A stretch of DNA of 64,000 bases from contig NZ_SGWZ01000001.1 of the NCBI RefSeq assembly GCF_004216755.1, positions 1,116,001-1,180,000 of the forward strand. Reading direction: 5' to 3'. Origin of the DNA: Kerstersia gyiorum. GTDB taxonomy: Bacteria; Pseudomonadota; Gammaproteobacteria; Burkholderiales; Burkholderiaceae_B. Shown here piece after piece: positions 17,571 to 24,111 of this stretch (the stretch's first letter is position 1; every line of letters begins with the position of its first letter). Below the pieces are notes generated by a model. The model saw only the letters and a list, made by a program, of their open reading frames with translations. It did no database searches and was not told where the DNA came from. A program made the translations under genes and the position numbers.

Positions 17571-18413
17571 TCAGTGTTCCGAGGGCTGGCGGCTGCGCGC
17601 CACAATCTGGGTAGGGTTGACGAAACGCAGGGCAAGCAGCAGCCAGACCAGGGAAGTGACCATGTAGATCACGGCCATGGCGTCAATGGACTGCACCGAG
17701 CGCACCCCGGCAGCAAATACCGAGTAGTAGAGGGAGACGACCAGTGTTTGCGAGGTCGGGCCTGCGGTCAGGAAGGTCAGTTCGAACATGGCGACGGTAC
17801 GGACCAGCACCAGCAGCATGGCGGCCAGGATGCCGGGCAGCAGCATGGGCAGCAGTACGTGCCAGAACAGCTTGAACGTGCCTGCGCCGAAGACCCGCGC
17901 AGCGGATTCGATCTTCGTGTCGATCTGCTCGATGAAGGGAATCATGACCAGGATGACGAAAGGCACTGTCGGGACGAGATTGGCCAGTACGACCCCCCAG
18001 AATGTGCCGCCCACGCCGACTTTGTACAGAACGGTGGCCAGCGGGATACCGAAGGTGATGGGCGGTACCAGCAGCGGCAGCAGGAAGATCAGCATGACGG
18101 CCTTCTTGCCCGGGAACTCGCGGCGCGCCATCGCATAGGCCGCGGTGACGCCGATCAGGCCGGATAGCAGCACGACCAGGAAGACGACCTGGAACGTCAC
18201 CAGCAGGACTTGCCCAAGCTGGAATTCGGCCCAGGAAGCGGCGTACCACTGGGTGGTGAAGCCTTCCGGAAACCAGGTGCCCAGCCAGCGCGTGCCAAAA
18301 CTGGACACCAGCACTGCGCCGATGACGGCAATCACGTTGAGGACGAAGAAACCGGTGATCACCCAGACTGCAGTGATCCAGAGGCGGGAGAGGAATGTAG
18401 TGTCGCGGATCAT
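17571..18413 (-). CDS. ABC transporter permease (PotC/type I importer-like)
   Basis: This 280-residue inner-membrane permease has about six transmembrane helices and the EAA loop near SAARVFGAGTFKLFWHVLLP, which contacts the ATPase. The ATG at 18413, with AAAGGA upstream, is preferred to an in-frame start inside the preceding permease gene. It pairs with the next permease, the ATPase and the Tat-exported binding protein as a complete importer. Context suggests a sugar acid or oligouronide substrate, although sequence type resembles polyamine/thiamine/iron-type importers. Confidence 0.88.
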   Translation of the reverse strand: MIRDTTFLSRLWITAVWVITGFFVLNVIAVIGAVLVSSFGTRWLGTWFPEGFTTQWYAASWAEFQLGQVLLVTFQVVFLVVLLSGLIGVTAAYAMARREFPGKKAVMLIFLLPLLVPPITFGIPLATVLYKVGVGGTFWGVVLANLVPTVPFVILVMIPFIEQIDTKIESAARVFGAGTFKLFWHVLLPMLLPGILAAMLLVLVRTVAMFELTFLTAGPTSQTLVVSLYYSVFAAGVRSVQSIDAMAVIYMVTSLVWLLLALRFVNPTQIVARSRQPSEH

Positions 18414-18417
18414 TTTT

Positions 18418-19341
18418 TTATCCTTTGCCGCCAGCAGCGGAGCCGCGGTAGAACATGGAGCGCACGCCCAGCAGCGCGCCGACGACAATCAGCTGCACTG
18501 CGGCCATGATCATGGCGATCGCCGACGCCATGGAATCGTCATACTGTTCGAAGGCGGCCTGGGCGGCTGCGATCGAAATGACGCGTGTCGGCCCGGACGG
18601 CGCGCCCAGCAGGACAGCCGAAGGGAATACCGCGAAGGCCTGCACGAAGGTCAGGCACGAAGCCACCACCAGACCGGGAACCAGCAAGGGCAGCATGACG
18701 TGGCGGAAACGTTGCCAACTGCCGGCGCCTTGGGTGGCAGCCGCCCGTTCCAGGGCAGGGTCTATGCCTGTGACGTAGGAAAGTGTCAGCAGGAAGGTGA
18801 ACGGGAAGACCGTGATCACCAGTGATACGAAGACCCCCCAGTAGTTGTTGGTCAGTTTCAGCGGGTTATCCACCAGTCCGATGGCCATCAGCGTGCGGCT
18901 GAACCAGCCCTGGGGGCCCAGGTAGTTGAGCAGGCCTTCCGCGATCAGAACCGTTCCCAGCGTCACCGGCAGCACCAGGATGGTGGTCAGCAGGCGTTGC
19001 CGCGACATCAGCCGCACGCGCATGGCGATGGGGACGGCAAACAGCACCGAGAAGACGGTGACCGGCACGGCCAGCCAAAGCGTGGCACTGATGGTTTTGT
19101 ACAGGTAGGGGTCGGAAAAGAACTTGCTGTAGTTCGCCAGTGCACCGCCTCCGTCCAGTGGGTCGAACGACAGGAAAAGACCGTACAGGAACGGATAGAT
19201 GAATACGCCGACGACGAAGATCAGGGCGGGCAGGATCAGCAGCGTCGTGCCGTCCACGCCGCGATTGGCAAGCCGCTGACGCCAGCCGGGCTGGTCGTCG
19301 TCACGTCGCGTGACCGGCAGGGTTTCGGTGATGGACATCAT
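18418..19341 (-). CDS. ABC transporter permease (PotB-like)
   Basis: This 307-residue inner-membrane permease has about six transmembrane segments and the EAA motif region ERAAATQGAGSWQRFRHVMLP. It starts with tandem ATGs (19341 and 19338) directly against the ATPase stop at 19342, and ends 4 bp before the second permease. It forms the heterodimeric channel of the importer. Confidence 0.88.
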   Translation of the reverse strand: MMSITETLPVTRRDDDQPGWRQRLANRGVDGTTLLILPALIFVVGVFIYPFLYGLFLSFDPLDGGGALANYSKFFSDPYLYKTISATLWLAVPVTVFSVLFAVPIAMRVRLMSRQRLLTTILVLPVTLGTVLIAEGLLNYLGPQGWFSRTLMAIGLVDNPLKLTNNYWGVFVSLVITVFPFTFLLTLSYVTGIDPALERAAATQGAGSWQRFRHVMLPLLVPGLVVASCLTFVQAFAVFPSAVLLGAPSGPTRVISIAAAQAAFEQYDDSMASAIAMIMAAVQLIVVGALLGVRSMFYRGSAAGGKG

Positions 19342-20400
19342 TCAGCCCTCCGGTGCGAATACCAGTGCGCGCGACTGGTCGATATGCAGGGAAATGCGGC
19401 TGCCCAGTTCGACATTCTTCGGTGCGTGGAAAATCAGTTGCAAGCCGGTGTCGGTGCGGGCGGTACCGACGTATTCGCGGCCGCGGTACTCAATGGTTTC
19501 CACCGTGGCGGAGATCGTGTTGGAACTGGCGCCGCAGGCGGTGACATCGTCGCCGCGTGCGGCCAGGATGGCTTCGTCGCCGATGTCCAGTGCTGCCATG
19601 GCGCGGCCGGTCAGGCGGTCGCCGGCGACGGCAATCGTGACTTGATCGCCGGCCTTTTCCACCACCTTGCCGGGGATGGCATTGCGAAAGCCCATGAATG
19701 CGGCGACGTCCAGGTATTGCGGGCTTTCATACAGTTCGCTGGGAGCGCCCATTTGCCGGATTTCGCCTTCGCGCATGACGACGATGCGGTCGGCCAGCGA
19801 CAGGGCCTCGTCCTGGTCGTGGGTGACGTAGATGGTCGTGGCGCCCAGCTGGTTGTGGATGCGGCGGATCTCCGAGCGCATTTCCAGCCTGAGCTTGGCG
19901 TCGAGGTTGGACAGCGGCTCATCCATCAGCACCAGCGGCGGTTCGATGACAATGGCGCGAGCGATTGCCACGCGTTGCTGTTGGCCGCCGGACAGTTGTC
20001 CCGGCAACTTTTCCGCCTGGCCTTCCAGCCGGACCAGCGAGAGAGCCTGGCGGGCGCGTTTTTCGATTTCCGCCTTGGGCATGCCGCGCATCTTCAGGCC
20101 GAAACCGACGTTGTGCAGCACGCTCATGTGGGGAAAGAGCGCATAGTTCTGAAACACCATGCCGAAGCCACGTTCTTCGGGCTTGAGCCGGTCGATGCGG
20201 CGGTCATCCATGTAGATGCCGCCGCCCGTCGTGCCGAGCAGGCCGGCGATGCAATTGAGCGCCGTGGATTTGCCGCAGCCCGACGGGCCCAGCAAAGCAA
20301 TGAATTCACCCTTGCGGATGGAGAGGTCGATGGCCTTCAGGGCGTTGAATGCTCCGAAGGCGCGGCTCATGCGGTTGAGCCGGAGTTCGCTGAAAGACAT
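19342..20400 (-). CDS. ABC transporter ATP-binding protein (PotA/UgpC-like, TOBE domain)
   Basis: This ATPase of about 352 residues has Walker A GPSGCGKST, signature LSGGQQQR, Walker B VLMDEP and the H-loop YVTHDQ. It has a C-terminal TOBE domain (about residues 270-350), which places it among importers of the polyamine, sugar or iron type. ATG 20400 (MSFSELRL) is preferred; the frame also allows ATG 20424, and neither has a strong ribosome site. Confidence 0.92.
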   Translation of the reverse strand: MSFSELRLNRMSRAFGAFNALKAIDLSIRKGEFIALLGPSGCGKSTALNCIAGLLGTTGGGIYMDDRRIDRLKPEERGFGMVFQNYALFPHMSVLHNVGFGLKMRGMPKAEIEKRARQALSLVRLEGQAEKLPGQLSGGQQQRVAIARAIVIEPPLVLMDEPLSNLDAKLRLEMRSEIRRIHNQLGATTIYVTHDQDEALSLADRIVVMREGEIRQMGAPSELYESPQYLDVAAFMGFRNAIPGKVVEKAGDQVTIAVAGDRLTGRAMAALDIGDEAILAARGDDVTACGASSNTISATVETIEYRGREYVGTARTDTGLQLIFHAPKNVELGSRISLHIDQSRALVFAPEG

Positions 20401-20540
20401 AGCGGATACCCAGAATGTTGACATGGGGCAAACACCCGGCGCGCGCAGGCGGGCGCCGGGGCAAGGCGATGAATCTAAGGACGGCGAAATGCGGGCGGGA
20501 GGCAGCGCCTGGCATGCCTTGCGGCAGCGAGGCCGGCAAC

Positions 20541-20563
20541 GGGTGGCGCGCTGGGCGCTACCC
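20541..20563 (-). other. Hairpin between binding-protein and ATPase genes
   Basis: Within the 198-bp gap, GGGTGGCGC and GCGCTACCC can form a 9-bp stem with one G-U pair and a 5-nt loop. Such stem-loops after a binding-protein gene often lower expression of the downstream transporter genes relative to it. No U-tract is present. Confidence 0.4.
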
Positions 20564-20598
20564 GCCGGGGCGCAGGCGGTCTACCTCCGCTGGACGGC

Positions 20599-21780
20599 TC
20601 AGACCGAGGCGACCAGTTCGTCCCACATCCGGAATGCCGCGACCAGCGCTTCCGGTTCCAGCGGCAGGTCGATCGGATTGTTGGCAATCCAGTCTGCGTA
20701 TTCAGGGCGTCCGTATTCCGCCATGATTTCCTGGCTGGACTTGGGCGCCATTTCGATGGTGACGTCCTTGACGGCGGGGCCGGGATAGAAGTAGCCCGCG
20801 TCGTACGAATAGGCCTGCTGGTCAGGTTGCAGCGCGAACTTGATGAATTCCAGCAGCACGGCGATGCGTTCTTCCGGCACGCCGCGGGGAATGGAGAAGT
20901 AGTGGGCGTCGCAGACCCAATGGAAACCGTCCAGCTTGCCTACCGCCATGGATTTCGGCACCACGCCCAGGGCCCGCGGGTTGATATCCCAGCCCGTGGT
21001 GGTGACCGTCATGTCGCGCGTGCCTTCGCCCAGTTCTTTCATCAGGGCGCCGGTACCTGCGGGGTAGTACTCGACATAGCGATTGAGTTCCTTCAGGTAG
21101 GCCCAGGTGTTGCTCCAGCCATTGACCGGGTCCTTGGGATTGCTGTCGCCCAGCAGGTAGGGCAAGCCCATCAGGAAGGTGCGTCCCGGACCGGAATTCG
21201 CGGGACGGGCATAGATGAACTTGTTCGGGTTGGCCTTGGCCCAGGCCAGCAGCTGCTCGGCATTTTTGGGCGGGTTGGGAACCTTGGCCGGGTTGTACTC
21301 AAGCAGGGGGCCGGAAGGGTAATAGGACACCACCACGCCTCGGCCCTTGCCCATTTCCTGCATCCGCCAGGCGGGGTCCAGGTAGATGTTTTTCAGGTCG
21401 GGCAGGCCGCTATTGGGGATGGCGGAAAAGTCCGTCCAGATGTCGTCCCCCAGGCCGGCGGACAGGGCATCGGGGCCGATGATGACCAGGTCAATGTCGA
21501 TGCGGCGGGCCCGTTGCTGCGCCTTGATCTTGCCGGGCAATTCGGGGGCCGGGGCCTTGTTGAAGGTGAAGCGCGAAACCAGCTCGGGGCGCGCCTTGGC
21601 GAAGTTGTCGAAGATCTGTTGCGTCAATGCAAGATTGCCTGCCGCGTCGATCACGTTCAGGGCCACGGGTTTGCTGGGCAGCGCCAGCTGTGCCCAGGCG
21701 TTGCCCTTGGGCAGAACCAGCCCCAGCCCTGCAGCACTGGCGCCTGCGATAAAGCTGCGCCGGGAAAAGCGTGCATCCAT
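20599..21780 (-). CDS. ABC transporter periplasmic substrate-binding protein (Tat signal)
   Basis: This 393-residue protein has a twin-arginine signal (Arg7-Arg8 in SRRSFIAG, hydrophobic stretch, AWA cleavage site), so it is probably exported folded by Tat. The mature part looks like a class of extracellular solute-binding proteins seen with PotA-type ATPases. ATG 21780 has a near-perfect ribosome site, AAAGGAGGA at 21785-21793. High expression is expected because it heads the transporter genes. The substrate is unknown, but the enzymes around it point to a sugar acid. Confidence 0.9.
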   Translation of the reverse strand: MDARFSRRSFIAGASAAGLGLVLPKGNAWAQLALPSKPVALNVIDAAGNLALTQQIFDNFAKARPELVSRFTFNKAPAPELPGKIKAQQRARRIDIDLVIIGPDALSAGLGDDIWTDFSAIPNSGLPDLKNIYLDPAWRMQEMGKGRGVVVSYYPSGPLLEYNPAKVPNPPKNAEQLLAWAKANPNKFIYARPANSGPGRTFLMGLPYLLGDSNPKDPVNGWSNTWAYLKELNRYVEYYPAGTGALMKELGEGTRDMTVTTTGWDINPRALGVVPKSMAVGKLDGFHWVCDAHYFSIPRGVPEERIAVLLEFIKFALQPDQQAYSYDAGYFYPGPAVKDVTIEMAPKSSQEIMAEYGRPEYADWIANNPIDLPLEPEALVAAFRMWDELVASV

Positions 21781-21955
21781 GTCATCCTCCTTTGTCATTG
21801 AACGGCTCGTCTTGTGTGTTGTGTCACGGCCGTTTTCTATAAAAACCAGGTCCAGCCGGCTTCATGTCTCCTCCAGAAGCCACTGTTTCAGGCAAGCAAC
21901 TCGGCAGGGATGCGCGGGTGGTGGTGCGCTCCATTCCGGGTCGTTGCCGGATGCG

Positions 21956-22867
21956 CTACATGATTCCGTCGGTCTCCCAGTGTTTGATGATGTGTTCCAG
22001 GCGAGCGCGGTCCTGGGGTTCCAGGCGCTCCAGGCCAGGCAAGCGCGTAGGGCCGACAGGCAAACCGCGGATTTGCAGCGCTTCCTTCACGACCGTGACG
22101 TTGGCTCCATTGCGATACTTGGTACGCATGGTTTCGAATTCTGCGATGCTGTCCACCACGGCGCGGGCGCGGGCATAGTCCCCGGCCTCAAGCGCACGCC
22201 AGACTGCCAGGGAGCGCTCGGGGGCGATATTCACCAGCCCGGAAGTGAATCCCTTGCCGCCCAGTGCGTGGAAGGGCAGGGCCCAGCTTTCGGCCAGGCC
22301 GCAGATCCAGGTGGCATCCGTACCCTTTGTGGCGCGGCAGCATTCAAAGAACAGCATGGTATTGGTGGCGGCGAACTTGACCCCGGCGATGCGGGGGTGG
22401 GTGGCCAGGCGCACCATGTCGTCCAGAGGAATCTGGTCGGAACGGATATACGCAACGACGGGCAGCTCGGTGGCTTCGGCGATGGCGATGAAATAGTCCA
22501 CCTGAGCATGTGGCGCCGCGAAAGGGTCCAGCGGATGATGGATCATCAAACCGTCGGCGCCGTTGGCAGTGGCGGCTTGCGCCAGGTGGATCGCATCACG
22601 CACCGAGCGGCCCGCAGAGGCGGTGACGGCGGCACGGCCGGCGTTGGCTTCGATGGCAATTGCCTGCAGGCGGATGATCTCGTCGAGCGTCAGACTGTAG
22701 AACTCGCCGGTATTGCCGCCACTGACGATGTTGTGCACACCGGCTGCCGCAATGCTGGAAATGATGCGCCCGGTGAGCGCTGGATCTATTTCCCCTTGCG
22801 CGTCGTAAGCGGTTGCGTGAACCCCCGAGATGCCATGCAGCACCTGGCGGTATGCCTTGAAATCCAT
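21956..22867 (-). CDS. DHDPS/NAL-family lyase, probable keto-deoxy sugar-acid dehydratase or aldolase
   Basis: This 303-residue (beta/alpha)8 protein is of the dihydrodipicolinate synthase superfamily. The Schiff-base lysine is Lys164 (AGVKFAATN), the active-site tyrosine is probably Tyr140 (VVAYIRSD), and NTGE (52-55) replaces the usual GTTGE. In this operon it would dehydrate, and if needed decarboxylate, a 2-keto-3-deoxy or 5-keto-4-deoxy acid to 2-oxoglutarate semialdehyde. It is not a close look-alike of textbook KdgD, so a different acid is possible. ATG 22867 follows a strong AAAAGGAGGAG site, 23 bp after the GntR gene. Confidence 0.82.
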   Translation of the reverse strand: MDFKAYRQVLHGISGVHATAYDAQGEIDPALTGRIISSIAAAGVHNIVSGGNTGEFYSLTLDEIIRLQAIAIEANAGRAAVTASAGRSVRDAIHLAQAATANGADGLMIHHPLDPFAAPHAQVDYFIAIAEATELPVVAYIRSDQIPLDDMVRLATHPRIAGVKFAATNTMLFFECCRATKGTDATWICGLAESWALPFHALGGKGFTSGLVNIAPERSLAVWRALEAGDYARARAVVDSIAEFETMRTKYRNGANVTVVKEALQIRGLPVGPTRLPGLERLEPQDRARLEHIIKHWETDGIM

Positions 22868-22890
22868 TGTCTCCTCCTTTTGTTATTGGC

Positions 22891-23562
22891 TTAGAAAACC
22901 AGTTCGATATGTGTCTGACCGGCTTTCAGGATGTGCTCGCGCATCAGCCGTTCGGCAAGGTCTTCATTTCTTGAAGTGATGGCGGCCATGATGTCCCGGT
23001 GCTCGCAGAACGATTGCTCACGCACCTCGGGGCTGCTCAGGACGGTGATGCGTGCCGCATGGTCGTACATGCGCTGGGCGTTCTGCAGCCGGCACAGATA
23101 CGTACAGCCGGAGGCGCTGTGGATGCCGTCGTGGAAGCTTTCATTGAGTTCCACCAGGGCGTCAATGTCGCCCGCGTCCACGGCCTGCTGCATTTGCACG
23201 ATGGCGTTGCTCAGGAAACTGAAATCTGCGTCGCTGCCGTGTTTGGCGGCCTGGCGGGCAATGATGCTTTCCAGCGCGGCCCGGGCCAGCGTCATTTCTT
23301 CGGCCTGGCGGGCAGAGAAGGTGACATAGGTGCCACGCCTGGCTTCGGTGTGGACCAGGCCTTCGCCTTCCAACTGCCGCAGCGCTTCCTTGAGCGGGCT
23401 GGTGCTGATGCCGAACTGTGCGGCCAGCTGTCGCTCGTTGAGCTTTTCCCCGGTGCGGAGCTTGCCGGCGATGATGGCCGAGCGCAGTTGATCGTGCACG
23501 TGGTCGCGCAGGCTGCGCAGCTTGATCGGCTGGATGGGCGAGGAGAAAACGGCATTGGACAT
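22891..23562 (-). CDS. GntR-family transcriptional regulator (FadR/FCD subfamily)
   Basis: This 223-residue protein has a winged helix-turn-helix at about residues 18-78 (LNERQLAAQFGISTSPLKEALRQLEGEGLV) and an all-helical FCD effector domain with metal-ligand-type histidines (ESFHDGIH, FCEHRDI). FCD regulators usually respond to sugar acids or carboxylates. It is the first gene of the sugar-acid operon, and paired operator-like palindromes lie in its promoter, so it is probably an autoregulating repressor of the entire block. ATG 23562 fits the domain start; the frame is open upstream without support. Confidence 0.92.
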   Translation of the reverse strand: MSNAVFSSPIQPIKLRSLRDHVHDQLRSAIIAGKLRTGEKLNERQLAAQFGISTSPLKEALRQLEGEGLVHTEARRGTYVTFSARQAEEMTLARAALESIIARQAAKHGSDADFSFLSNAIVQMQQAVDAGDIDALVELNESFHDGIHSASGCTYLCRLQNAQRMYDHAARITVLSSPEVREQSFCEHRDIMAAITSRNEDLAERLMREHILKAGQTHIELVF

Positions 23563-23698
23563 TGTTGCAGCCCCGGTGGGGATCAAAAAAGGAAACGGGT
23601 GACAGCGAAATACGGTCTTGGCATCAACAGGAAAATGACTGGGACTGGGCCGGAACCCGGGTTTTCGCTGCGTCTTTTTGTTGTTTTGTGTTGAAGCC

Positions 23699-23727
23699 AT
23701 TTTTCCATTCTGATATATCACAGTCAA
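23699..23727 (-). promoter_or_regulatory. Predicted sigma-70 promoter of the GntR/sugar-acid operon
   Basis: On the minus strand, TTGACT (-35; plus-strand 23722-23727) and AAAAAT (-10; plus-strand 23699-23704) are separated by 17 bp. The predicted leader to the GntR start is about 130 nt. Confidence 0.55.
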
Positions 23728-23744
23728 TATCTGATATATCAGAT
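23709..23744. promoter_or_regulatory. Paired GntR operators (TCTGATATATCA x2)
   Basis: The identical 12-mer TCTGATATATCA occurs at 23709-23720 and 23730-23741. The second copy is the core of a perfect 16-bp palindrome, ATCTGATATATCAGAT (23729-23744). The 21-bp spacing equals two helical turns. One copy lies between -35 and -10 and the other immediately upstream of -35, the geometry expected for repression. Confidence 0.75.
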
Positions 23745-24111
23745 TTCATGGGGAGTTTCCCGTAGGGAGAAATGCTAGTCCTGGGCAGGCAGCCTGACGG
23801 CTGCCGTGATCCCGTCGCGCCAGGGCTGACTCTTCTGCCAGGTGACCTGGCTACAGGGATGGCAAGGGGAAAAGGGGAAAAGAAGGCTTGGTGACTAGTG
23901 ACGAAGCACAAGGACGGCAAAGCAGTCAGCCGGTCATTGTCGAGGCATGCAGATAGGCGTGGGCACGTGCGCAGCCAGCCTATTGCCGTCATCTTCGATG
24001 AATAGGCTATGAGGCTGGGTAGAGGATGATTTCGGCCCGATGCTATGCTGGTTCCTTACCACGCGCTGGCGGGCTGGATGGGGCTGGCGCATCCACGAAC
24101 GGGAGATTCGC

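Larger units (their letters stand above)
23563..24111. promoter_or_regulatory. 549-bp divergent control region (GntR operon / FadN-like gene)
   Basis: It holds the sugar-acid operon promoter and operators at 23699-23744. The remaining part (23760-24100) has no gene or clear element that I can support; the promoter of the plus-strand FadN-like gene must lie there. Confidence 0.6.

Noticed and set aside
19001..20421. Long plus-strand open frame opposite the ABC ATPase and permease genes
   Set aside because: The minus strand carries Walker and signature motifs; the plus-strand frame has none and no ribosome site.
23624..23992. 122-codon minus-strand frame in the GntR/FadN-like gap
   Set aside because: It covers the promoter and operators, has no ribosome site and no recognisable sequence.
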